Positions 23,376 through 33,630 of a stretch of DNA of 64,000 bases are shown in pieces. The stretch's first letter is position 1; every line of letters starts with the position of its first letter. A program made the position numbers and the translations under genes. Under the pieces are notes generated by a model. It was not told the origin of the DNA, ran no database searches, and worked only from the letters and a program-made list of their open reading frames with translations. This DNA is from a virus: IMG/VR virus record IMGVR_UViG_3300031111_000010, positions 17,177-81,176 of that record. One strand, given 5' to 3'.

Positions 23376-23391
23376 GGGGGGTAAACCCCCC
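23376..23391 (-). terminator. G/C hairpin after gp18
   Basis: GGGGGG/CCCCCC stem with a four-base loop about 10 bases past the sheath stop codon. TTATAA follows on the minus strand. Similar G/C hairpins occur at 16023 and 53637. Confidence 0.5.
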
Positions 23392-23399
23392 CCATTATT

Positions 23400-25238
23400 T
23401 TATGGTGTTGATGCTGCAACCAGTTCGGTAAAACTTGCTCCTGTCTTAGTAGCAATCAAGTTCAGCACGATAAATTCTGCTGCTCTTGTAGGTTTGATAT
23501 AAATATCACACCAAAGTTCATTTCGATCAATTCTCTCTGCTGAGTTGTTTCTCTCATCACAGACAATTAGGTAATCGAAAATTCCCCTTCTTGCTACGAT
23601 ATCTCTCAAGAAAGGATCGATCATATTAATGATAGCCAATCTTGTGAAGGTATCATTTGGTTCAAACAGGAAGTACTTCAATGCGGTACTTACCGCTTTA
23701 CCGATTATGATAAATAGTCTTCTCACATTAACTCTATTAAATGCTGAAGATTTATCAAGCATGTTTTTCTGACCCCATACAACCTTTCCTTGACCCGGAA
23801 AGCTCACGATAGGATTCAGACCATTCTTATAAAGAATATCTCTTTCACCCTTTACAGGATTCCAACCAAGTTTCCTTACATTATTTATTTGACCTCTATT
23901 CAAACCTGCTGGTGCAAACCATGCTTCTGCTACATCGTCAGTATTTGCGTAAATACCAGCAACATGTCCTGAAGCTGGTATCCATCTATGTTTAGCATTC
24001 CACTTATCATAGACTTCTAACCAGTTTGCATAAGTAGCAACATAACTTGTGTTGATATTCAAATTATATGTATCATGATTTCCAAATCTATAATCTCTAC
24101 AATCAGTAGCTTCACTACCTTTATTATTTACTACTAATGATTTAGGTACATCCAAAACACCAACTGCATCTGCTCTTGCAATACAGGTAGTATTAATATA
24201 TTCCTTAACAGTAGTAGATTTACCAGAATCTATAAAGATATTAACATCAATTGATTCTGGATCAGCGTATAAATCAATTGCCTCCATAATATCAGCATCT
24301 TGTACAACATCACCGTTACCTCTTGCTCCACCACCAAGTGATTGATAATCTGCCATTCCCAATGTAGAGAAGTCTTTATTCTTAAATAATGCTGTAGTTG
24401 CTACTCTAATATAACTTGAGTTATTATTAATCCAATTCTCAACGTAGATATTAGCACCAGTATCATCAACTTCATCAGGATCAGAACTTACAAGATGAAC
24501 TTCTACTATTTCATAGGGAACCGGATTCTTATTAATATTTTCTTGTTTTGCTCTCTTTACTAGAACAAGAAATTGTTTATCATTATCAAAAGAAGCATCT
24601 ACTTCTTGATCTAAATCATCATATAATGTTGCTGATAATCCAAGACTTGCTGCTGCTGTTCCTTGTCTTACACCATTATAAGCATTTCTACCTACAATTG
24701 CTATTTTAACATAGTTACCCCATTCCCCTCTACTTGAAGCAATAAATGCCATATCCTGACCATTCTCTGGTCTACCTGTATCGAATGTGGTATCCTCATC
24801 ACCAAAGTAATCAGGGTCTTTTGAATCAAAATCACTTAACTGATATCCGTTTGCTGTTGTATATGCTGTAAACACATCCCCTCCTGCTGAAACTGCTGTT
24901 GCCATTGTTCCATAACTACCCGCAAAGGTAGCTGATGGAGCTAATACTCTTGTACAGTACAAATTTTGACCGAATTGAAGAAATCCTGCTGCTGCCATGA
25001 TATCTTCATATGATTGACCTCTCTTTGAGAAACCACCTGCTGCTACTGATAATGCTTCCTCTGGTCTACCAAAGATATCAACTAATTCATCAATATCGTT
25101 TACCAATTGTGTCTTTAACTCTGGACCTTTCCATGTATCTCTAAGGGTGATAACACCGATAGATGTTGCTACTGCTGGAATGGTAGTAGTTAAATCAATT
25201 TCGTTTACGTCCACCAAAGGACTTAGATACATTGCCAT
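23400..25238 (-). CDS. gp18: Tail sheath protein gp18
   Basis: 612 residues from ATG at 25238, chosen because GGAGG lies 6 bases upstream. The N-terminus (YLSPLVDVNEIDLTTTIP, GVITLRDTWKGP) and the C-terminal half (LDVPKSL, GHVAGIYANTDDVAEAWFAPAGLNRG, GQGKVVWGQKNML, RLFIIIGKAV) are classic contractile sheath features; T4 gp18 is 659 aa. It surrounds the tube and contracts to inject. Its first ~110 residues are duplicated in the gene at 25323. A late promoter lies at 25289-25296. Confidence 0.93.
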   Translation of the reverse strand: MAMYLSPLVDVNEIDLTTTIPAVATSIGVITLRDTWKGPELKTQLVNDIDELVDIFGRPEEALSVAAGGFSKRGQSYEDIMAAAGFLQFGQNLYCTRVLAPSATFAGSYGTMATAVSAGGDVFTAYTTANGYQLSDFDSKDPDYFGDEDTTFDTGRPENGQDMAFIASSRGEWGNYVKIAIVGRNAYNGVRQGTAAASLGLSATLYDDLDQEVDASFDNDKQFLVLVKRAKQENINKNPVPYEIVEVHLVSSDPDEVDDTGANIYVENWINNNSSYIRVATTALFKNKDFSTLGMADYQSLGGGARGNGDVVQDADIMEAIDLYADPESIDVNIFIDSGKSTTVKEYINTTCIARADAVGVLDVPKSLVVNNKGSEATDCRDYRFGNHDTYNLNINTSYVATYANWLEVYDKWNAKHRWIPASGHVAGIYANTDDVAEAWFAPAGLNRGQINNVRKLGWNPVKGERDILYKNGLNPIVSFPGQGKVVWGQKNMLDKSSAFNRVNVRRLFIIIGKAVSTALKYFLFEPNDTFTRLAIINMIDPFLRDIVARRGIFDYLIVCDERNNSAERIDRNELWCDIYIKPTRAAEFIVLNLIATKTGASFTELVAASTP

Positions 25239-25288
25239 ATTTTCCTCCATTTTCAGATATTAATCTGAGCTTTTCTATCCTTCATATA

Positions 25289-25296
25289 TATTTATA
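25289..25296 (-). promoter_or_regulatory. T4-like late promoter
   Basis: TATAAATA on the minus strand about 50 bases upstream of the gp18 ATG. Confidence 0.7.
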
Positions 25297-25322
25297 TTTT
25301 TTAAACTTTTTTTTCAGTTATG

Positions 25323-26201
25323 TTATGCTGGTAGTACTGACGATTCACTTGAACTTGAGCTTAATGAACTTGAACTTAAAGAACCACAAACCAAGAACTC
25401 AATATTTGTTACACTAAATGATGTACTATCAGCATAATTAGTAAATGTTAATAGAGTTAAGTCATTTGAAGTCCATTCAATATCAAATGTTCCCATACCA
25501 GAAGGAGTAACAGTACCATATTCACCAGCAGAAACATTAGTTGATAAAAGTTCATTAGTTGGAAAATCAAAAGAACGTAATTCCATTGTTAGTGGAATAT
25601 CCGGTGTCCATGTAACTCTTATTTTACTAGGTCTAAATCCAGATGCCCATGGCGATGGCTCAGTCAATGGAGCTAAACCAACACCCGGATAAGCGAAAGT
25701 AACACTATCCCATTGTTCTAATTCAGAATTCCATGTTGCTCCCCCTTCAAGATCCTCCCATATTGTATTATCAAAATAGGTTTGCCAAGTAGGAGGACCA
25801 AATGGACAAGATGAACTACTGCTATTACTAGTCGAACTACTGCTATTGCTTCCCCCTAATTCTTCTACTGTTCCATAACAACCTGCAAAGGTAGCACTTG
25901 GTGCGAGTACTCTTGTACAATATAAATTCTGTCCAAATTGTAAGAAACCAGCAGCAGATAGTAAATCTTCATATGATTGACCTCTCTTTGAAAATCCGTT
26001 TGCTGATACTGATAATGCTTCCTCTGGTCTACCAAAAGTATCTATCAATTCATCAATGGAATTTACTAATTGAACTTTTAATTCCGGTCCTTTCCATGTA
26101 TCCCTTAATATAATAACTCCTATTGACGTAGCAACAGCAGGTATTGTTGTGCTTAAATCAATTTCATTTACATCTACAAGGGGTGATAAATACATTGTCA
26201 T
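25323..26201 (-). CDS. Sheath N-terminal domain fused to serine linkers and a novel domain
   Basis: 292 residues. Residues 1-~112 are nearly identical to the sheath protein; the rest of the sheath is absent. A serine-rich linker follows (SSSSTSNSSSSS), then a ~140-residue beta-rich domain (CPFGPPTWQTYF to SVTNIEFLVCG) and a short serine-rich end. GGAGAA precedes the ATG and a late promoter lies at 26232. It could insert into the sheath lattice and display the new domain outward; that is inference. The close match to gp18 means recent duplication or ongoing recombination. Confidence 0.8.
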   Translation of the reverse strand: MTMYLSPLVDVNEIDLSTTIPAVATSIGVIILRDTWKGPELKVQLVNSIDELIDTFGRPEEALSVSANGFSKRGQSYEDLLSAAGFLQFGQNLYCTRVLAPSATFAGCYGTVEELGGSNSSSSTSNSSSSSCPFGPPTWQTYFDNTIWEDLEGGATWNSELEQWDSVTFAYPGVGLAPLTEPSPWASGFRPSKIRVTWTPDIPLTMELRSFDFPTNELLSTNVSAGEYGTVTPSGMGTFDIEWTSNDLTLLTFTNYADSTSFSVTNIEFLVCGSLSSSSLSSSSSESSVLPA

Positions 26202-26231
26202 ATTATTCTCCTAAAAATATTCTTCTATTCT

Positions 26232-26239
26232 TATTTATA
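26232..26239 (-). promoter_or_regulatory. T4-like late promoter
   Basis: TATAAATA on the minus strand, 30 bases upstream of the ATG at 26201 with GGAGAA in between. It overlaps the end of the upstream gene. Confidence 0.65.
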
Positions 26240-28691
26240 AAATAAAAGGTTCAGTTGGTACTGTGAAATCAGATTTATATAAACATTTATATTTAGTAAC
26301 TCTCCATTCATCCCAATAACTTCTAAAATTCTCAGAACCAGCGTTATTTCCTCCAAAATGAAATCTAGTTTGTGTTAAATCATTTCCATTATCTCCATGA
26401 GTTTCTTCTGTTATTCTTATACCATTTACAAAATATCTCCATATATAACCTTCTCTTGTTAAAGCTATATGACTCCATACATCATTAGCTATAACTGCTC
26501 CATTAGAAGGAGAAACTACATTTACATAAACACCAGAACCATATGTTTGAACAAATAATACACAAGGACTTGATGTAGCTTCATGTATAATCCAAAGACC
26601 ACCTGCTGTAGCATTATTTCCTATTTGAAAAACTCTACCATATGCATCTCCCAATCCATTATTAGCTGGTCTTATCCATCCTTCAATAGTAAAGTCTTCT
26701 GTTCTTAATGCTTCTGGTGGGAGAGCAGTTCTAGAAAGTAAAGTATCCGTATCACCATCACATCCTAAAGAAGAAGACCCAAATTTGAATTGTGCTGTTC
26801 TCAATCCAGCATTATCATAATGACCAAAAGCATCTAATCCACGAACATCATCATCTACTACTTGACTAAGGTTTGGTCCTTCAAAATGGACAAGAGATAT
26901 AACTTTAGCACTTGTACTTGAAGAACTACTCACTGAATTTGATGAACTACTAAATGAGCTTGAAGATTCAGAAGAACTTGAAGAACTCTCACTTGAAGAA
27001 GAAGAACTATATGATCCTTCTATAAGCATGTGATCATTAAAAATATACATTGTTGTTTTATTTTTATTTGTATCTAATAGGTCATCTAAAACTCTCCATT
27101 CAGCAACTATACCATCCCATCTTGAATTTGGATTATTAATTAATCCACCTAATCCAAAATTATAATCATCATAATCATCATTTCCTGAAGAACCAGTACC
27201 ATCATCATAGAAAATCTCACCTAAATATACTTTAGGATTAGTTACTGTCATAGTTTGAGAATAAGAATACCATACATCACCTGATGCTGTATCACTAAAA
27301 CTAGTACTTCTACCACCAGTTACATTACACCATGCTCTTGCAGGATTAGTTGTATCATACCACAAACATCTATCATTTTGACCCATAAAAGGACCACTAG
27401 CAGTAGTTTTTATTGCAGGATCATTATCAGCTTTAAAGAACATTTCTATTTGAGCAGATGTATAAAATCTTGTTTTCTTAATATTAGTATCAAGATATTG
27501 ATCAACACCATTGAAATGCCATCCATAACCCATTGGTGTATCTTCTACCCATGCACTTGCTGGTAAAGTATTTGTTATATTAAAACTTCCATTTGCTGAA
27601 TTATAAAAAGTAGATGCACTTGCTGGTTCATCAAAGTGTATTACTTGTCTATATTGTTGATTATTTCCAAGTACAGCTTCACTCCATACTGATTGTGCTG
27701 GTGTAGTTCCTTTTATACCAACATTAGCTGAATTATCAACACCATCAATTCTCACTATTATGTTTCTATTTACACCTATATTTAAAGGCATAGCAAACCA
27801 AATTATAGGATTACCAGTATTCCAATTTAATATCTCAGCAGGATATTCAGTACCATCTGATGCTAATTTTATATGTAAATTCTCTAATGGTTTTCCACTT
27901 TGAACTATTGGAGATGTTTCATCAAGTTTTAACATTACAGGATAAACATTATTTCTGAATATATTAGCACCACTTGTATGATAAAATAGTTCTATTGGTG
28001 TAAATGAGAAAGAGCTTGAGCTTGACGATAAACTTGAGCTTGAGCTTGAGCTTGAAGAACTATAACTTGAGCTTGAGCTTGAGCTTGAAGAACTTAGGCT
28101 TGAAGATGAAGATGATCGTTCTGATTCGCTACTTGATGATTTACTACTTGAACTAAACTCAATTGACCATGCTGTATCTCTTACATAGAAGTAATCATAA
28201 TTGAAATTGACAGTACTTTCTAATAACACATCTCCTTCATGTTGAGAAAAAGAAACTTCTCCCATTGTGCTAGGCCAGATACCTACAAAGATAACTTCTA
28301 ATATTGCATATCCATAATTATTAGTGACAACAAGAGAACAATCAACTGAATACTCATCATGATATTCAGATATTTTATTGTTATTATTGTTAATATAACT
28401 CATCCAATCGAATAATAATTTCCAATTATAAAGCAATGAATCGACAGTAAAGCTAACCATCCATGGATCATATTCCATTGGTATCATTCCACGCTTTGTT
28501 TTATTACCTTGCCATCTATGTTCTTCATTTGCTAAAGTAATTGATGGAAGCATTGTGGTATGGATATTCATAATAAATGGATTATTAGCACCGATAGAAT
28601 TCTCACCGGGAATTAATGGAAACACTAATTGATAATTCGTAGGTGTTCCCTTATCCATATTATTCAAATTTGATGTGTTACATACTATCAT
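26235..28691 (-). CDS. Tail-tube-domain / poly-Ser / LamG protein
   Basis: 818 residues. Residues 1-~180 are a gp19-like tube domain (LVVTNNYGYAILEVIFVGIWPSTMGEVSFSQHEGDVLLESTV). A poly-serine linker (~182-245) leads to a DUF2341-like domain (ENLHIKLASDGTEYPAEI) and a LamG-like domain. A second serine linker (~575-610) leads to a C-terminal LamG domain (HFEGPN...FTIEGWIRP...WSHIALTREGY). LamG folds commonly bind glycans. It is one of three paralogues in a row. Its late box is 5 bases from the ATG, so the mRNA may be leaderless. Confidence 0.8.
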   Translation of the reverse strand: MIVCNTSNLNNMDKGTPTNYQLVFPLIPGENSIGANNPFIMNIHTTMLPSITLANEEHRWQGNKTKRGMIPMEYDPWMVSFTVDSLLYNWKLLFDWMSYINNNNNKISEYHDEYSVDCSLVVTNNYGYAILEVIFVGIWPSTMGEVSFSQHEGDVLLESTVNFNYDYFYVRDTAWSIEFSSSSKSSSSESERSSSSSSLSSSSSSSSSSYSSSSSSSSSSLSSSSSSFSFTPIELFYHTSGANIFRNNVYPVMLKLDETSPIVQSGKPLENLHIKLASDGTEYPAEILNWNTGNPIIWFAMPLNIGVNRNIIVRIDGVDNSANVGIKGTTPAQSVWSEAVLGNNQQYRQVIHFDEPASASTFYNSANGSFNITNTLPASAWVEDTPMGYGWHFNGVDQYLDTNIKKTRFYTSAQIEMFFKADNDPAIKTTASGPFMGQNDRCLWYDTTNPARAWCNVTGGRSTSFSDTASGDVWYSYSQTMTVTNPKVYLGEIFYDDGTGSSGNDDYDDYNFGLGGLINNPNSRWDGIVAEWRVLDDLLDTNKNKTTMYIFNDHMLIEGSYSSSSSSESSSSSSESSSSFSSSSNSVSSSSSTSAKVISLVHFEGPNLSQVVDDDVRGLDAFGHYDNAGLRTAQFKFGSSSLGCDGDTDTLLSRTALPPEALRTEDFTIEGWIRPANNGLGDAYGRVFQIGNNATAGGLWIIHEATSSPCVLFVQTYGSGVYVNVVSPSNGAVIANDVWSHIALTREGYIWRYFVNGIRITEETHGDNGNDLTQTRFHFGGNNAGSENFRSYWDEWRVTKYKCLYKSDFTVPTEPFIL

Positions 28692-28696
28692 AATCT

Positions 28697-28704
28697 TATT
28701 TATA
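28697..28704 (-). promoter_or_regulatory. T4-like late promoter, close to ATG
   Basis: TATAAATA ends 5 bases before the ATG at 28691. The same TATAAATAAGATT-ATG spacing is kept in the paralogue at 33617 (GATAAATA), and 37863 is similar. Confidence 0.55.
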
Positions 28705-28772
28705 TATACCGTAAAATATTAACTTGTGCTTAAATTACTTCCTTTATCAATAGAATACTAAACTGCTATATC

Positions 28773-31700
28773 TTAAAGTGTAAGAAGATCGCCCATAATA
28801 TTATGTGATACCGCTTTAGCATAAGCATCTGAACGTCCAGCAAGAGACAGTCTGAATTCAGACATAAGCCACTCATGTTTGTCTCCATAGACAGGACGAT
28901 ACCCATACACTTGAAAAAGAACGGAATCGGTGTCAGTACTTGATTCTAATAATACTTCTCCATTATTATATATAGTTAGTGTACTTGATGTTCTCTTAAC
29001 TATAAAATGAGTCCACTCACCAACAACAATATCAGCATCCTCGTAATTTGTGCTGCTGCCCCCACTATCAAGATCAACATAAATCTTTACATTTGCGTGA
29101 AAGGCTATTCCTTGGTAAGAATTTCCAGAAGCATTTCTGCATATACTGGCAACAAACGTGGGAGGGAGTTCTTGTCTGTTATATAAAAAGTCTAAAGTAA
29201 AATCTCCTGATATAGAAAAGTCTTCTGATATATAATCATTAACTCCATCAAAGTGGATATGAGCATATCCATCTTCTCTTGAAAAAACTGGTGTTCCGTG
29301 AAGTGTTCCATCATGAGCATTTACAGTAGAATCTGTGGCATCTTCTACTAAATGCCAAACCGCTTCATAGTCCTCATCCCATACACCTTGAGCAGCAATT
29401 TCTCCTGTCTCCCCTATATAACCTGTTATTCCGTCACATGAGTTAATTGTGAAGTTGTCAAGTGTTACATCAACAACCCCATTATTCTCTTGCTCAAAAA
29501 ATAATTGAACAGTGAGATCATTTGAATTACTCGTTACCAAACTTATTCCATCTGTATTACCTGAACCCCATACCCACTCATCAGTCACCCCCCAATAATA
29601 GGCAGTTATCAATCCACTACTATTTCTAGTAAGTCTTAACTTACCAGTAGTATGAGCAGTCCACAAAGAGGTTTCAGTTCTATCTGTTCCATATACTCTA
29701 TATTCTTGATCCCCATCAGAACTTTTCTGCATGTTAATCAAACCAATTTGGGAACCAGCATCCAATAATCTGAATATAGGTAAGTGATGAAAACCATCAT
29801 CTGGAGTTGTGAGAGAAATAATATCAAAATCAATTTGAATATCAAATGCTCCAGACAGAATAAAATTACTATCAATTTGAGTTTTGTGATTTGCATCATC
29901 TCCAAGAGAATTATATTCCAATTTATTATTTTGAATACTCAGATAATCAGAACCAACAGAAACGGTTTTTGTCCATTTGGCAGAGTCAGGAGAGCTACCA
30001 TCTTCTCCTGTGAAATCATCAAATACTTCAGGAGAAGTTATTACCCGTTCGTAATTATTTTCTTCACCAAAAACAACCTTGATGGTAGTGTCTTCACTAC
30101 TGGAAGCTGACGGAATTCTCGCATGAAGAATACCAAGATCATTTGTTGGGTTCCATTCTTCTACTTCTGTGTAACATTCAACATCATCTACAGTGATATG
30201 GAGATACTTCCAATCTGTAGTCTCTGTAGCAGATACAATAGTAGATGGAAGAACTATTCTTACCGGAAAGTTGGTAAGAGTGGCATCAATTTTACTACTA
30301 TCTATTGTGTAATATAGTGGTGGTGTAGTAGAACTTGAGCTTGAACTTGATTGACTTGAACTACTTCCTTCTGTTAATAGTATATTTTTCAATACTGCAT
30401 TTGTAGCTTTTAACCATGCAGCAGATCGAGTAATAGAAGATATCCGAACTTCTCCAATTTGCCCATTAAACCAAATGGACGATGGATTATCCCTATTATC
30501 TTTTCCAATTTTTAGTGAATAATCATTTTGCAGACTTCCTGATCCTAAAGTATCATCATTATTTTTTGTCACTGTATCTTCTATTCCAGAAACAAATAGC
30601 TTCAGAATTTCACTCGCACCCGATCCATCGTAAGTATGAGCAAGATAATAAAATTCATCATCTTCTAAAATGATGTCTGCGGTATAATCTTTTACATCTG
30701 ATGAACCTTCTCTTAAGTAAACCCTGAACTGCTGTGAGTCAGTGAATTCAAAATTTATTGCTCCGACTGAAGAATTGCGATAGTTGCCAATGATCACACC
30801 CCTGTCGTTATCTCTTTCACCAAGAACAAATGCTTCAAATGAATGTTTTTCATCTCCTTGTAAATCCAGAACATTCACATCAGTGTCGGTTCCCATATAA
30901 TCGTTACTGCCATCAAAATCTATTGCTTTACCAAATACTCCATCTACTAAATCACCAGAAGTCATACTACCATAAGTAGTACAATGTCTCTCATGGGAAG
31001 TAGAATCAAGGACCACCTTTGAAGCATCCGTTGGGTCTTGATTCATATGGTAAACCATTTCAAAACCAGAATTCCATACATTCTGTGCAGCAGATGTTCC
31101 AGTAGAACCAATATAAGAATTATTACTTCCATATTCTAATTTAAGATTGATATCATGTCCACTTGGAATAAATGGAACTTTAGTCCATATTGTTCCAGAT
31201 GTTTCCCAACTTTCAACTTCAGTAAATAATTCAGTACCACCAGATGTTACATGTAAATTCTCATATGAATTAGCACTTGTAAAATCAGATGGAAGTATTA
31301 TACCTACTGGAAAATCTATTAAGTTCTCATCTATATTATTACTATCAATGGTGTAATATAATGGTGGTGTAGTACTACTTGAACTTGAACTTGAAAGAGA
31401 ACTACTACTACTTGAACTTGAACTTGAAAGAGAACTTGAAGAACTTGAACTTGAAAGAGAACTTGAAGAACTTGAGCTTGAAGAACTTACTGATGGACAA
31501 ATAACAGTACCACTATTGACAATAAAATTATCAATATCACATCTATTATTATCACCTGCATTATAGTCATACATTAAGAATCTAACAAAACAATCATCTG
31601 TAGTCATTGTTTTACTACCAGCAGAAGACCAACTACCAGAATTAGCATTATCATAATATACTGATACTGTTGATCCACTTCTTGTTATTCTTAATCTACC

Positions 31701-33617
31701 ATAATCATTTGTTCTTCCATAAGTATCATCATCAGGCGAACCTGTACTAAATCTTCTCAAGTAATTATTTCCACCTTGATATTGTGGTTTTATAAAAACA
31801 AAATATCCATTATCAAAGTGAATTTCTATAGCCATTCCAGCAGCAAAATTATTATTAGTTACTAAATTTTTATAATCACATTGAATATCAAAATCACCAC
31901 TTATCTTAAATTTTGAATCAATATATGCATTATCACCACCAGCATTATTTGAACCAGTTAAAGTAAATCTAGCAGCAGATGCACTTATTTTTACATCATA
32001 AGCTGTAGGTGAATAATCAGTAGTTATCGCTGTCCATCTATTAGGATTAAGATCATCACCATCTGCTCCTGAAAAATCATCACTTGCTGTTATGAAGCAA
32101 GAGCTTGAACTTGAGCTTGAAAGAGAACTACTACTACTTGAACTTGAGCTTGAAAGAGAACTACTAGAAGAATTACTTGAGCTTGAAAGAGAACTACTAG
32201 AAGAATTACTTGAGCTTGAAAGAGAACTACTACTCAAAGAAATACTTGAAGAACTGCTTGAATAACCATCACTTGGTGGTAAGAATCCTTCTGGTGGTGT
32301 ATATTCTAATTGATATGTTCTTGATCTAATTTTACATTTTTGTTTAATATCAGTATTAATAGCAAAAAATGCACTTGATCCTATAAATTCAGTTTCAGTA
32401 TAAGATGGAGAACCAGAAACACCCGGAAGACCTGTATCCCATGTTCCATTTTTTCCAAACCAAATATCACCAGTACCCATATCCCATGCTATCATCATAA
32501 CATCCGGTGCAGCCCAATTATGATTATAGGTAAAATAAGTACCATCATGATATAATCTATTAAAATAATTTATAGTACCAACACCAACAGCACTTCCATC
32601 TTGTCCTATAAATCCATTATCTCTATGATTACCATCCATTAAACCAAATCCCGGCCAATGAAATGAAGTAGAGCTTGCTTCTATCCATTCTAACTCTATA
32701 TACCATTTACCAGTGGTAGTATATCCAACAGTTCTCATTATATCATTATTTGATGTATTATTATGATGTATTTCTCTATCTTGATCAAAAAAATCATAAT
32801 TTGATGCTGTTGTATATGTAGAATCAAATCTGAATAAATCTAAAAATGTACTTGAAGATTCAGAACTTGAAGATTTAGAGCTTGAGCTTATCGATGAACT
32901 TGAAGAACTCAGGCTTGAGCTTGAGCTTGACATAGAACTTGAGCTTGAGCTTGAAGAAGAACTCAGGCTTGAGCTTGAGCTTGACAGAGAACTTGAGCTT
33001 GAGCTTGAAGAAGAACTCAGGCTTGAGCTTGATGATGATATCCAAGATCGACTACTAGATGATTGAGAACTTGAACTAAATTCAGCAGTCCATTCTGTAT
33101 CCCTAATATAGAAGTAATCATAATTAAAGTTTACAGTACTTTCTAATAGCATATCTCCTTCACGTTGAGAAAAGGATATCTCACCAATCTGCATAGGCCA
33201 AATATCTACAAAGATGATTTCTTTCACCATATTACCATAGTTATCAGTAATCACCATTGCAGCATCAACAGAATACTCACTATGATATTCAGCTATTTTA
33301 TCATTGTTATTGTTGATAAACTGCATCCATTTTCTCAGTAAATTCCAGTTAGCAAGATTTACATCTACAACAAAACTTACTAACCAAGGATCAAATTCCA
33401 TAGGTGATAGAGCACGTTTAGATTTAGTTCCATGCCATCTAAGTTCTTCTACTGCTATTGAAACTGGTGGAACAATAGCTGAATGTATGTTCATAACAAA
33501 AGGATTATTAGCGGCTATAGTAGTCTCTGTGGGTATCTTAGGAAATATCAATTGATAATTCGTAGGAGTACTCTTATCTATGTTATTCAAATTTGATGTG
33601 CTACATACTATACTCAT
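28773..33617 (-). CDS. Giant tail-tube-domain / poly-Ser / lectin-like protein
   Basis: 1614 residues, the largest gene in the window. Order: gp19-like domain (1-~180); serine linker; SPRY-like domain (GKWYIELEW, AWDMGTGDIWFGKNGTW); serine linker; concanavalin-like domain (DDFSGADGDDLNPNRW); serine linker; DUF2341 plus LamG (YYTIDSNNIDENLIDFPVG, GVFGKAIDFDGSNDY); linker; DUF2341, concanavalin-like and LamG domains. A multi-domain adhesin on a tube-like anchor. Serine linkers use alternating TCA and AGC/AGT. Its function is inferred to be cell or glycan binding. Confidence 0.8.
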   Translation of the reverse strand: MSIVCSTSNLNNIDKSTPTNYQLIFPKIPTETTIAANNPFVMNIHSAIVPPVSIAVEELRWHGTKSKRALSPMEFDPWLVSFVVDVNLANWNLLRKWMQFINNNNDKIAEYHSEYSVDAAMVITDNYGNMVKEIIFVDIWPMQIGEISFSQREGDMLLESTVNFNYDYFYIRDTEWTAEFSSSSQSSSSRSWISSSSSSLSSSSSSSSSSLSSSSSSLSSSSSSSSSSMSSSSSSLSSSSSSISSSSKSSSSESSSTFLDLFRFDSTYTTASNYDFFDQDREIHHNNTSNNDIMRTVGYTTTGKWYIELEWIEASSTSFHWPGFGLMDGNHRDNGFIGQDGSAVGVGTINYFNRLYHDGTYFTYNHNWAAPDVMMIAWDMGTGDIWFGKNGTWDTGLPGVSGSPSYTETEFIGSSAFFAINTDIKQKCKIRSRTYQLEYTPPEGFLPPSDGYSSSSSSISLSSSSLSSSSNSSSSSLSSSSNSSSSSLSSSSSSSSSSLSSSSSSSCFITASDDFSGADGDDLNPNRWTAITTDYSPTAYDVKISASAARFTLTGSNNAGGDNAYIDSKFKISGDFDIQCDYKNLVTNNNFAAGMAIEIHFDNGYFVFIKPQYQGGNNYLRRFSTGSPDDDTYGRTNDYGRLRITRSGSTVSVYYDNANSGSWSSAGSKTMTTDDCFVRFLMYDYNAGDNNRCDIDNFIVNSGTVICPSVSSSSSSSSSSLSSSSSSSSLSSSSSSSSSSLSSSSSSSTTPPLYYTIDSNNIDENLIDFPVGIILPSDFTSANSYENLHVTSGGTELFTEVESWETSGTIWTKVPFIPSGHDINLKLEYGSNNSYIGSTGTSAAQNVWNSGFEMVYHMNQDPTDASKVVLDSTSHERHCTTYGSMTSGDLVDGVFGKAIDFDGSNDYMGTDTDVNVLDLQGDEKHSFEAFVLGERDNDRGVIIGNYRNSSVGAINFEFTDSQQFRVYLREGSSDVKDYTADIILEDDEFYYLAHTYDGSGASEILKLFVSGIEDTVTKNNDDTLGSGSLQNDYSLKIGKDNRDNPSSIWFNGQIGEVRISSITRSAAWLKATNAVLKNILLTEGSSSSQSSSSSSSTTPPLYYTIDSSKIDATLTNFPVRIVLPSTIVSATETTDWKYLHITVDDVECYTEVEEWNPTNDLGILHARIPSASSSEDTTIKVVFGEENNYERVITSPEVFDDFTGEDGSSPDSAKWTKTVSVGSDYLSIQNNKLEYNSLGDDANHKTQIDSNFILSGAFDIQIDFDIISLTTPDDGFHHLPIFRLLDAGSQIGLINMQKSSDGDQEYRVYGTDRTETSLWTAHTTGKLRLTRNSSGLITAYYWGVTDEWVWGSGNTDGISLVTSNSNDLTVQLFFEQENNGVVDVTLDNFTINSCDGITGYIGETGEIAAQGVWDEDYEAVWHLVEDATDSTVNAHDGTLHGTPVFSREDGYAHIHFDGVNDYISEDFSISGDFTLDFLYNRQELPPTFVASICRNASGNSYQGIAFHANVKIYVDLDSGGSSTNYEDADIVVGEWTHFIVKRTSSTLTIYNNGEVLLESSTDTDSVLFQVYGYRPVYGDKHEWLMSEFRLSLAGRSDAYAKAVSHNIMGDLLTL

Positions 33618-33622
33618 AATCT

Positions 33623-33630
33623 TATTTATC
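33623..33630 (-). promoter_or_regulatory. Late-promoter-like box, close to ATG
   Basis: GATAAATA, one mismatch to the T4-like consensus, 5 bases before the ATG at 33617. It contains the stop codon of the upstream gene. Confidence 0.45.
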
